Origin: Bremerella cremea
GTDB lineage: Bacteria; Planctomycetota; Planctomycetia; Pirellulales; Pirellulaceae
Assembly: GCF_003335505.1 (NCBI RefSeq)
Contig: NZ_QPEX01000010.1
Span: 434,001 to 498,000 of the forward strand
Reading direction: 5' to 3'
Length of the DNA: 64,000 nt
In this document: positions 30,516 through 38,061 of the stretch, one piece after another
Layout: each line of letters opens with the position of its first letter
Numbering within the stretch: the first letter of the stretch is position 1
Position numbers and translations under genes: made by a program
The notes under the pieces: model-generated
The model's input: only the letters and a program-made list of their open reading frames with translations
Databases searched by the model: none
Told to the model about the DNA's origin: nothing

Positions 30516-31553
30516 TTAGCGCGTCGGGTCGAGGATGACCTTCATCGCTCCTGGCTCGCCGCCGTAGAGACGGGCAAACCATTCGACGCCTTCTTCTAGC
30601 GACGCCGTGGCAGTAATCATGTCGTCGACTTTAATCGCTTCGCTGGCCAATAGATCGATGCAGGCCGGGTACTCGCCGCTGGAAGCACAGGTTCCGTAAA
30701 CCGAGAGTTCACGCGTTACGATTGCTTGCAGTGGCATTTCCACGCTGGGGGCCAAGTTGCCAACCAGGGTAATCGAACCACCTTTCCGCACACTCTCGAT
30801 CGCCGTTTTGATGGTGGCGGTTGCTCCCACCACTTCCAAGGCGACATCGGCCCCACGACCTCCGGTCAGCTTTTTGACCTCAGCCGGAACGTCGACTTCA
30901 TCTGCTTTCAGGGTGTAGTCTGCCCCGAGAGCTTTGGCCTTTTCCAATCGACCAGCGTCCAGGTCGACAGCAATCACATGGGCACAACCGGCCAGCTTGA
31001 TGGCTTGAATCGCCAACAAGCCAATCATACCACTGCCGACCACCACCGCCGTATCCCCTAGCGAAACCGGCGTGCGGTTGGCAGCATGCACGGCGACCGA
31101 AACGGCTTCGATCATCGCGGCCCGTTCAAAGGGAAGATCTTTGGGAAGCTTGTAGCAGATATGCTGCGGAACTGAAACATACTCGGCGAACGCCCCATGC
31201 CGACGATATTCGCCGCACGAAACGCCCAGTACCATCCGGTTATCGCACAAATTGATGTGCCCTTTGCGGCAGTAGAAACATTCGCCGCACGAGACCGTCG
31301 AATCGAACGTCACGTGGTCGCCTGCTTCCAGGCCCTTCACGTTGCTGCCAACTTCAGCAACCACGCCGGCAGCTTCGTGCCCCATGACTAGCGGTGGAAT
31401 GCGGCGACCGGTGCTACCGTCGTAACCATGGATATCACTGCCGCAAATCCCACAGGCCCGGACTTGAACCAGGATATCGTTCGGGCCAATCTCTGGTTTA
31501 TCGAAATCGGTAATGCTTAGTTCTTTGTACTTGGTAAGCAGCAGTGCTTTCAT
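30516..31553 (-). CDS. Zinc-dependent medium-chain alcohol/polyol dehydrogenase
   Basis: A 345-residue MDR-family NAD(P)-dependent dehydrogenase. Catalytic zinc ligands are in 'CGICGSDIHG' and 'GHEAAG'; the structural zinc has its four Cys in 'CGECFYCRKGHINLC'; the nucleotide-binding fold starts at 'AVVVGSGMIGLLAIQAIKLAG' with an acidic 'AVDLD' after strand 2, favouring NAD. It resembles sorbitol/threonine/xylitol dehydrogenases, and the substrate cannot be fixed. ATG 31553 ('MKALLLTKY') is the natural family start; a longer frame to 31592 adds 13 unlikely residues. It is transcribed alone on the minus strand and followed by a terminator. Confidence 0.9.
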   Translation of the reverse strand: MKALLLTKYKELSITDFDKPEIGPNDILVQVRACGICGSDIHGYDGSTGRRIPPLVMGHEAAGVVAEVGSNVKGLEAGDHVTFDSTVSCGECFYCRKGHINLCDNRMVLGVSCGEYRRHGAFAEYVSVPQHICYKLPKDLPFERAAMIEAVSVAVHAANRTPVSLGDTAVVVGSGMIGLLAIQAIKLAGCAHVIAVDLDAGRLEKAKALGADYTLKADEVDVPAEVKKLTGGRGADVALEVVGATATIKTAIESVRKGGSITLVGNLAPSVEMPLQAIVTRELSVYGTCASSGEYPACIDLLASEAIKVDDMITATASLEEGVEWFARLYGGEPGAMKVILDPTR

Positions 31554-31892
31554 CGTTTCTATTTCTGGCAAAGGGGTGCAGTCGCGGGGCAACGACTTGA
31601 AATATTGAGAGATGCGTTCATTTTACGAAACCAGCAGAGGGTCCGTAAACCGCCGATCATACCCGATTGATTGCCGTATTGACGATGAGATACCGCATGC
31701 TCTTCATGAGAATTTTTGCTCCTTTCCGAGGCTCTTCCCAGATTACGCAGCGGAAATAAGCCCGCGGCGTGGCAAGGCTTTTTCTGGGGAACCATGGCTT
31801 GGTAATTTGGCGAATTCGAGATTTTGTGGTCATTTTCTGGGAAAATGTCTCGATGGTGGCATCTCTACCATAAACCTCGTCGGAGCAGCAAC
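31554..31892. other. Divergent intergenic region
   Basis: About 340 bases between the minus-strand dehydrogenase and the plus-strand sigma gene. It contains a small dyad CATTTTC-TGG-GAAAATG (31831-31847), 46 bases before the sigma start, flanked by CGAGA and TCTCG, which may be an operator or leader hairpin. No confident promoter pair. Confidence 0.35.
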
Positions 31893-32429
31893 TTGTCGGA
31901 TGTACCCAGTCAGCAATCAGGAAGGCCAGTGGGAATTGCCCGCGAGCTTGCGCAATTGCTGGATCGGTATTCCGGACCATTGGTGCTTTATGCCCGCCAG
32001 CTTTGCTCCGATCCGGAAGACGCTGTACAGATTGCCTTTGTCAAACTAGCCCAGCAGCAGCCAATCCCCAAAGATCGTGCCGCTTGGCTGTATCGCGTGG
32101 TTCGGAACGAGGCGTTAATGCAAAGCCGGAGTGATCGGCGACGGCGAGATCGCGAACAGGTCTTTGCTCAAACAAGGTCGCTCTGGTTCGAGCCGAACGC
32201 GTCCGCCAGCTTAGACGGTTTGGCTGCGTCCGAAGCCTTAAAGCAACTAACCCAATCGCAGCGTGAAATTGTTATCGCACGGATCTGGGGAGGGTTGGCT
32301 TTTCGAGAGATTGCCCAATTATTGGCCATATCCCAATCATCGGCCCATCGAGAATACCAGCAGGCGATTGAAAGCTTGCAACGAGAATTGAACGAACCAT
32401 GTCCGAATCAAACCAACCAGCAGACTTAG
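31893..32429 (+). CDS. ECF-type RNA polymerase sigma factor
   Basis: A 178-residue sigma-70-family factor. Region 2 is at about 25-85 ('SGPLVLYARQLCSDPEDAVQIAFVKLAQ...AAWLYRVVRNEALMQSRSDRRRRD') and region 4 at about 115-165 ('ALKQLTQSQREIVIARIWGGLAFREIAQLLAISQSSAHREYQQAIESL'). TTG 31893 is preferred because CGGAG lies 7 bases upstream; ATGs at 31824 and 31845 lack such a site. The stop overlaps the next gene by 31 bases, so a membrane protein is made from the same message. It likely directs transcription of an unknown regulon, perhaps including its own operon. Confidence 0.85.
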   Translation: MSDVPSQQSGRPVGIARELAQLLDRYSGPLVLYARQLCSDPEDAVQIAFVKLAQQQPIPKDRAAWLYRVVRNEALMQSRSDRRRRDREQVFAQTRSLWFEPNASASLDGLAASEALKQLTQSQREIVIARIWGGLAFREIAQLLAISQSSAHREYQQAIESLQRELNEPCPNQTNQQT

Positions 32430-33001
32430 GCCCTTTTGAAGCTCGCTTAGCCGAGTTGTTGCCTCATGCACTCGAGGTCAACCGGGACGATGTCTTGTTC
32501 GAGGCCGGTCGCCAAGCGGCCAACCGCGACCACAAGCGGGCCTTGCGTAAGTGGCATGCTCTCTGCAGCGTGTTAGTCTGCTTTGTAATCGGGCAATGGG
32601 CTTGGCTGCCACGTACTGCAGAACCTTGGGGACAAACCGCTCCGATTGCGGAACATACCCCCACAGATCAAACGCCAGAAACGCTTCCGACTCAGCCGCA
32701 GCCACCAATCGCTGAGCCCCAAAGCCCTTCGCTGGCCCATGCCCAAGTGGTTCCTCAGGCCGAACCAATTCGTAGAGACACCGCTACTTCCTCAGAGAAA
32801 CCATTTTCGATCTGGGGGCAACTATTCGCGACCTCCCATCCTCCTTTAGCTTGGCAACGGCAGCTTTCCGCCGGTTCCTCGCGAAAGGGAAGTTTGCCCA
32901 TGCCCACGCTGATGCCACAAGGCGGGGCTCTTCCTTCTCACCTAGAAACGCCCCTCAAGACAATGCGGCGCGAGTGGGCTACGGAAGCCATCAACCAATA
33001 A
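32399..33001 (+). CDS. Single-pass membrane protein, probable anti-sigma partner
   Basis: A 200-residue protein with a charged cytoplasmic N-terminus (about 1-50), one membrane segment (about 52-70, 'ALCSVLVCFVIGQWAWL') and a Pro/Gln/Ser-rich outer part with no recognised domain. It lacks the zinc-binding HxxxCxxC motif of classical anti-sigma factors, so the anti-sigma role is inferred from layout: it overlaps the sigma gene by 31 bases and has the one-helix topology typical of sigma regulators. The low-complexity exterior may be a linker sensing the envelope. Unnamed family. Confidence 0.6.
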   Translation: MSESNQPADLGPFEARLAELLPHALEVNRDDVLFEAGRQAANRDHKRALRKWHALCSVLVCFVIGQWAWLPRTAEPWGQTAPIAEHTPTDQTPETLPTQPQPPIAEPQSPSLAHAQVVPQAEPIRRDTATSSEKPFSIWGQLFATSHPPLAWQRQLSAGSSRKGSLPMPTLMPQGGALPSHLETPLKTMRREWATEAINQ

Positions 33002-33064
33002 TAACCAGAGTCGTCCTTAGCCACGTCTCTGTCTCATCGAACTTTTTCACAAGGACGAATCACG

Positions 33065-34570
33065 ATGATTCTGCGCAATTACGTCAAACCAAGCTGGTAC
33101 TTACCAGCGTTGGTCGTAGCTTGGGCCGTTGGTCTCCTTTCACCAGTCACTCAGGCACAACTTCTCGACGATGGCCAAGACAAGCCAGCACCACAAAACG
33201 AGACGCTGAAATTTGAAATCAGCCCCAAGTCGCCCCAGCCACCGATCATGAAGTATCGGTTGCTCCCCTCGCATATTGACCTGCAGCCAGGCAACGCGGC
33301 CCCACTGTATCACCGTGCAATTTTGCTGACCAGTCAAATGACTGGGAACATTAAGAATCACCAGGAATACTGGACCAAAATCGATCAATGGCGAAAGGAT
33401 CCTTTAAATGAATTACCGCTTGAAGAAGTTGAAAAGGTCATCGCCCAACATGATTTGGCGTTGCAAGAGGCAACGTACGCCGCCCGGCGAGAGTATTGCG
33501 ATTGGAGCCTCCCGATGCGGGAGCAAGGAACCAATATCTTCGGCATTCTCTTGCCCGAAGTTCAAGAGATGCGGACGCTCGCCCGCTTGCTTTCGCTACG
33601 CATTCGTTTGCGCATCGCCCAAGGTCGCCTAGACGAAGCGATGCACGATCTTCAAACGGGCTATGCCATGGCTCGTCACGTGGGGAATCGTGACTTTCTG
33701 GTAAATGCCCTCATCGGAATCACGATTTCTGAAATGATGCATCAACAGTTATTAGAGGCTATCTCTCAGGAATCGACCCCGAATCTTTATTGGTCAATCG
33801 TCAACATCCCTACCCCGCTGATCGACATCCGGAACGCCCTAGATGTGGAACGAGATAGCTTCCTGATTATCTATCCTGAATTGCAAGAAGCCACCCAGGA
33901 CATTGGCGACCGAGCTTACTGGGATCAGAAATTGCTTGATGTCATGAAGCGAACCGATAACCTGAGAATCGGTCAAACGATCTCGTCTAATGACTTCTTT
34001 CTATCCAATGAAGATTTAGAACTCTGGGGACTACGCCTGGCAGTTTTCAGCCAAGTCCCTCGCGTCAAACAGGAACTCGTCTCCGAGATGGGCTACGACA
34101 AAGAAGCCGTCGCCGCGATGCCCAGCAGTAGGGCCCTGCTGCTTTACACACGGAATAACTTCGAGCGAGTACGAGATCAGTTGTTTGCCCCCCTTGGCCT
34201 GCCTTATTACCAGTCTCAAAAATTCGATTCTGAAAACAAATTGTTTTCATCTCCTTTAGTAACCGGTGATCCGCTGGGTATTGCTGCCCTCATTCTCCCT
34301 TCCGTTCAGCAAAGCACAAATTATGCCACAAGAAACCAATGCTGGCCGAACATGCTGCAAATCACGGAAGCGATTCGTGACTATGCTGCCACTCATGGCA
34401 GTCTTCCTGAATCTCTCGACCAGCTCGCAACCCTTCCGATTCCGATGAATCCTTATACCAATCAACCATTCCTCTACTCGCGGAATAAGGACAACCCTTT
34501 GCAAGCCACCCTTGAGGAAGCGAACTCGCATTATCCGCTTCGCTTTGAAATGAGCCTGCGTCAACCCTGA
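33065..34570 (+). CDS. Exported protein of unknown function in the sigma operon
   Basis: A 501-residue protein with an N-terminal signal or anchor ('WYLPALVVAWAVGLLSPVTQAQ', cleavage near residue 32). The body is mostly helical ('REYCDWSLPMREQG', 'MRTLARLLSLRIRLRIAQGRLDEAMHDLQTGYAMARHVG'), with a TPR-like ring to it. The C-terminus ('ITEAIRDYAATHGSLPESLDQL...PMNPYTNQPFLYS') looks like the tail of type II pseudopilin-like proteins, where planctomycetes often have such 'LP..L..L....DPYT..' segments. No catalytic motif was seen. AAGGA precedes the ATG. It lies 63 bases after the membrane protein in the same direction. Confidence 0.7.
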   Translation: MILRNYVKPSWYLPALVVAWAVGLLSPVTQAQLLDDGQDKPAPQNETLKFEISPKSPQPPIMKYRLLPSHIDLQPGNAAPLYHRAILLTSQMTGNIKNHQEYWTKIDQWRKDPLNELPLEEVEKVIAQHDLALQEATYAARREYCDWSLPMREQGTNIFGILLPEVQEMRTLARLLSLRIRLRIAQGRLDEAMHDLQTGYAMARHVGNRDFLVNALIGITISEMMHQQLLEAISQESTPNLYWSIVNIPTPLIDIRNALDVERDSFLIIYPELQEATQDIGDRAYWDQKLLDVMKRTDNLRIGQTISSNDFFLSNEDLELWGLRLAVFSQVPRVKQELVSEMGYDKEAVAAMPSSRALLLYTRNNFERVRDQLFAPLGLPYYQSQKFDSENKLFSSPLVTGDPLGIAALILPSVQQSTNYATRNQCWPNMLQITEAIRDYAATHGSLPESLDQLATLPIPMNPYTNQPFLYSRNKDNPLQATLEEANSHYPLRFEMSLRQP

Positions 34571-34680
34571 CGAAAGCTGCCCTGCCAAACCACAAGGGGC
34601 GACCATGAATAGAACGTCTGAGCAGTTTTAGATTGGCATGCCAGACATATTAATAAATCTTCCACCTCAGGAACTTAATC

Positions 34681-36312
34681 ATGCGACTACGAACGGTATC
34701 CCTTTGCTGGATTCTCAGCGTGCTAGTTCTCTCTGCCCCGGTGATGGCAGAAGAAAACGTCGGCACCGAGTTCATTCCCCCACATTCGGCCGTGGCGATC
34801 TTGGCCAAACCCCAAGCCATTTACGGCAGCCCTTTGCTGCAAATGGTTCCTTGGGAAGTCTTGAATGTCAAAACCGAGGAAATTGCCGGCCTCCCGATTC
34901 AAGCGATCGATTCGGTGTTGGCTATCGCTTCTCCGCCTGGGGTTAATGGCAAACCCAGCTTGGGGATTGTGGTGAAGCTAAACCACGGCATCACGCCCGA
35001 AAAACTACTTGCTCCGATTCAAGAGCGCTGGCCCTTCACCGAAGCGACCTGGCCAGGGACGCAGCAAAAGTACCTGCAGGGCTCCCCCGAATTGATGTTT
35101 GACATCTATCCGGTCGACGACAATACCTACCTTCTGGCGATGCCGGAAACCCTTAAAGCGATGCTGGCCCAAAAAGAGCAACCTCAAACAAGCCCTTTGG
35201 CCACGCTTGTGCAAACGTCGAGCGAACAAGGCGAAGTTCAGGCTTTTCTGATCATGGAGCCGCTTCGCGATATGCTTGAGTTCTTGGTCGCGGATCCAAA
35301 TCTACAGAAGTTCCCCGGGCTTAAAGAACTCCCCAGTCACCTCCAGTCGGCCCACTTGATTGGCAATCTTGATATGGAAAAGGGAGGCCTGACTTTAAAG
35401 CTCACCACCGAAAGTCCCGCCCAAGCAGAACAACTGCAAAAGATTGTGAGCAAGCTGCTGGACCTAGGAGTTGAACGAGCCATTCAAATGGGCCAGCCTC
35501 CCAAAACCAACGAAGTAGAGGAGAACGCGTTTCGTCAGTATGTGACCAGAATCTGCAACACTTTGCGTGCGGCCATTGAGCCAGAGGTCGAAGGCAACCA
35601 AGTTATCTTAACGACGGTTGGCAAGCCAGGTACTTCCCCCCAGGTGATGGTTGCCAGTGGCACGGCAGTTCTTGTTCCCCTGATCGCCTCGGCCCAGCAG
35701 CAAGCGTTTCGTTCTGGCTCGGTGAATAATATGAAACAAATTATCCTCGCGATGCATAACTATCACGAAACCTACGGCCACATGCCGGCCAATAGCTACG
35801 ATAAAGAGGGAAAGCCGCTTCTCTCGTGGCGGGTGCATCTTTTGCCGTTTGTTGAACAAGCAGCCCTCTACGATCAATTTCACCTCGACGAGCCATGGGA
35901 TAGCGAGCACAATCGCAAACTCGCAGAGATGATTCCTGACCCTTACTTGTCCCCTTCCAGCAAAAACGAGCTAGGGCCTCAAGCCAAGACTCGCTATCTG
36001 AAGCCGCTAGGAGAAGGGTTTCCTGCTAGTGCGAAAAAGAACTTACGGTTTCAAGACCTCACCGATGGCGCCTCGAACACAATCGCCATCGTGGAAGTCC
36101 CCCCTAGTGATGCCGTACTTTGGACTCGACCGGACGACTTTCATCCGAATATGGATTCCTTGCTCGAATCGTTCACGCCAGGCGAAACGGCGGGAATTAT
36201 CGCCGCTCTATACGATGGCAGCGTCCATTCCATGCTCAAAAAAGATCTGACAGACCAAATCCTGAAAGTTCTTTTGACCCATCAAGGTGGTGAGCCGAAC
36301 AAATACTACTGA
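34681..36312 (+). CDS. DUF1559-domain exported protein
   Basis: A 543-residue exported protein. The signal peptide (1-23) ends 'APVMAE'. An N-terminal half of unknown fold (about 30-330) is followed by a planctomycete DUF1559 module (about 345-540): 'NNMKQIILAMHNYHETYGHMPAN', 'LLSWRVHLLPFVEQAALYDQFHLDEPWDS', 'DLTDGASNTIAIVEV'. Typical DUF1559 proteins begin with a pilin-like N-methylation site; this one has a cleavable signal instead and carries the module at the C-terminus. The role of the domain is unknown. It is last in the sigma-led run (110-base gap) and followed by a strong terminator. Confidence 0.85.
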   Translation: MRLRTVSLCWILSVLVLSAPVMAEENVGTEFIPPHSAVAILAKPQAIYGSPLLQMVPWEVLNVKTEEIAGLPIQAIDSVLAIASPPGVNGKPSLGIVVKLNHGITPEKLLAPIQERWPFTEATWPGTQQKYLQGSPELMFDIYPVDDNTYLLAMPETLKAMLAQKEQPQTSPLATLVQTSSEQGEVQAFLIMEPLRDMLEFLVADPNLQKFPGLKELPSHLQSAHLIGNLDMEKGGLTLKLTTESPAQAEQLQKIVSKLLDLGVERAIQMGQPPKTNEVEENAFRQYVTRICNTLRAAIEPEVEGNQVILTTVGKPGTSPQVMVASGTAVLVPLIASAQQQAFRSGSVNNMKQIILAMHNYHETYGHMPANSYDKEGKPLLSWRVHLLPFVEQAALYDQFHLDEPWDSEHNRKLAEMIPDPYLSPSSKNELGPQAKTRYLKPLGEGFPASAKKNLRFQDLTDGASNTIAIVEVPPSDAVLWTRPDDFHPNMDSLLESFTPGETAGIIAALYDGSVHSMLKKDLTDQILKVLLTHQGGEPNKYY

Positions 36313-36326
36313 TCTACGGGCATGAA

Positions 36327-36373
36327 ACCGTCGCCGAGGAGCGTTTCCGTACTCCTCGGCGACGGTCTCTTTT
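36327..36373 (+). terminator. Strong rho-independent terminator ending the sigma-led cluster
   Basis: A perfect 15-bp stem (36327-36341 with 36352-36366) and a 10-base loop, then CTCTTTT. Confidence 0.9.
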
Positions 36374-36552
36374 CAACGGCTCTCCGTTCCCATATTGTGC
36401 CGAAGATTCGCAGCGGGATAATTGTGCGATTCCCGTTCGAATCGCGGTCGACTTCGTCCTAACTGAAAGCAAGAAGACCGCTGGCAGGTGCCTCTTGATT
36501 CGATTCAAGGGACCGTCTGCGGTTTCTCATGTATTCGGCAAAGGTTGTACAG

Positions 36553-37131
36553 ATGGAGTGGATCGCGGAGCTACCGACCTGGATCGTTTTCTTGCTTGTA
36601 TTCTCAGTACGGATTGTCGACGTTTCGATCGGCACCCTTCGCACTATCTCGGTCGTCCAAGGCCGAATGGCCCTTTCGGTGTTTCTCGGGTTCTTCGAGG
36701 TGCTGATCTGGATTGCCGCGCTTTCTCAGGTGATGGTCGGTGTTTCCGATAACCCGATCTTAATGGTCGCTTATGCTGGTGGTTTCGCGGTGGGCAATGC
36801 GGTCGGCATTCGGCTGGAACGGGCTCTCGCCCTAGGGGCGGTCGTCGTCCGTTTGATCACTTCGCTGAACGAAGAAGACTCCGACGTAGTGCATGCCCTT
36901 CGTCATGCTGGCTTTCGGGTCACCACCTTTGAAGGCGAGGGGCACGAAGGAGCCGTCAACTTAATTTACATTCGCTGCCAGCGACGTGAATTGAAATCGC
37001 TTCTGAAGACGGTCAAAAAGCTCCGCCCTAAAATCTTCTACACGGTCGAACCGGTGCAAGAACAAAGCGAACGCATGGCCGAAGCCTTGCCTCATTCGAC
37101 CGGATGGCGTTCCGCGTTCAAGATGAAATAA
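36553..37131 (+). CDS. UPF0316 (DUF2179/DUF5698) membrane protein
   Basis: A 192-residue inner-membrane protein. Three helices lie in the first 100 residues ('WIVFLLVFSVRIVDVSIGTLRTISVVQG', 'ALSVFLGFFEVLIWIAALSQV', 'NPILMVAYAGGFAVGNAVGI') followed by a cytoplasmic alpha/beta DUF2179 domain ('HALRHAGFRVTTFEGEGHEGAVNLIYIRCQRRELKSLLKTVKKL'). Family function is unknown. ATG 36553 is preferred because AAAGG is about 9 bases upstream and the family starts there; ATG 36529 adds 8 residues. It stands alone between a terminator and a 340-base gap. Confidence 0.85.
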   Translation: MEWIAELPTWIVFLLVFSVRIVDVSIGTLRTISVVQGRMALSVFLGFFEVLIWIAALSQVMVGVSDNPILMVAYAGGFAVGNAVGIRLERALALGAVVVRLITSLNEEDSDVVHALRHAGFRVTTFEGEGHEGAVNLIYIRCQRRELKSLLKTVKKLRPKIFYTVEPVQEQSERMAEALPHSTGWRSAFKMK

Positions 37132-37344
37132 GGGCTTAAAGGGCTCAGTCACTCTATCGGTTTGGCAGTAGACCTTTCAGCACGTTTACGCTGATTCACT
37201 TGCGTCCGTATTTTGCGGTAATCATCATTTCGCTGCGTAAACGACGAAGGGATGCGAGGGCGATTCAATGCCGCCTTTTCGGATTAAACGTTAACCCCAC
37301 TCCGCAATGGGCCTAAAAGTTGCAGGATTGAATCGTTAGCTACA

Positions 37345-37376
37345 TAAATTACTTGCAACCTAGGTTTTGTAATTTA
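37345..37376. promoter_or_regulatory. Nested palindrome upstream of the signalling pair
   Basis: TAAATTAC (37345-37352) and GTAATTTA (37369-37376) enclose the 10-bp palindrome AACCTAGGTT (37357-37366). It is about 100 bases before the GTG at 37475 and could be an operator. Nothing else stands out in the gap 37132-37474 apart from a 6-bp dyad (AAATAC...GTATTT, 37444-37462) just before the ribosome site. Confidence 0.4.
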
Positions 37377-37474
37377 GAGTTTTTATGCAATTCGCCACTT
37401 TGCCCCAGTGACGACGAATTCATCGTACGTTCTCTACTGGTACAAATACTACCGTTGTATTTACGAGGTTTCTC

Positions 37475-37933
37475 GTGGCAAACCATAAGTCACGCGGTTG
37501 CATCGCATTGAGTAATGCTAATGCGATGTCCGCTTCTAATGAAGTAATTCCGGTATTACGCCTGGAAGGCACTTCTCTCGCACTGCTGACGCACCCCTGC
37601 GAATCTTATAGCAGAAAGTCGTCGACGCTAGATTCTCTGCCTCAACTATCAAATAGGGAAGAAAGCGGGGACTTTGACTTTGATGTAGTAGAGTTGACAC
37701 AGAACGAGTTAGGGATGATCGCCCACAAGTTAACCAACATCCTTTCCGTTATTTCCGGTCACGTGCATCTCGCCGAAGCGGAGACACTTCCCGAAGACGC
37801 TCGCTGTGAAAACTTCGAACAAATCGAGCAATCGGTACACCGGGCTTTGATATTAGTTGAACGAATTGAAGAACTAGCGAACTCGACCTACAAAACAAAC
37901 AGCCAGGCAACTTTGGTATTCAACTACCAGTAA
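37475..37933 (+). CDS. Stand-alone histidine-kinase dimerisation-like protein
   Basis: A 152-residue protein. The segment 'LGMIAHKLTNILSVISGHVHLAEAE' (about 85-110) resembles the phosphoacceptor helix of histidine kinases ('H.LNN.L..I.G...L'), with a His in the right place, and a second helix follows ('FEQIEQSVHRALILVERIEELA'). There is no ATPase domain. The first 75 residues are unlike known domains. GTG 37475 is supported by GAGG 6 bases upstream. It is followed after 128 bases by a receiver/HDOD protein, which could be its phosphotransfer partner. It might work as an HPt-like or decoy module. Function is inferred. Confidence 0.6.
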   Translation: MANHKSRGCIALSNANAMSASNEVIPVLRLEGTSLALLTHPCESYSRKSSTLDSLPQLSNREESGDFDFDVVELTQNELGMIAHKLTNILSVISGHVHLAEAETLPEDARCENFEQIEQSVHRALILVERIEELANSTYKTNSQATLVFNYQ

Positions 37934-38061
37934 AAAGAGGACTCCAGATACCGCACATTAGGCTTGCACCGCCCCCTAAAGAAATCTTTCGCAGGACGTT
38001 TGATTCTTTAGAAGAAGCAGGCGACTCAGCAGCCCAGAAATAATGGAGTTTGGACAAACCA

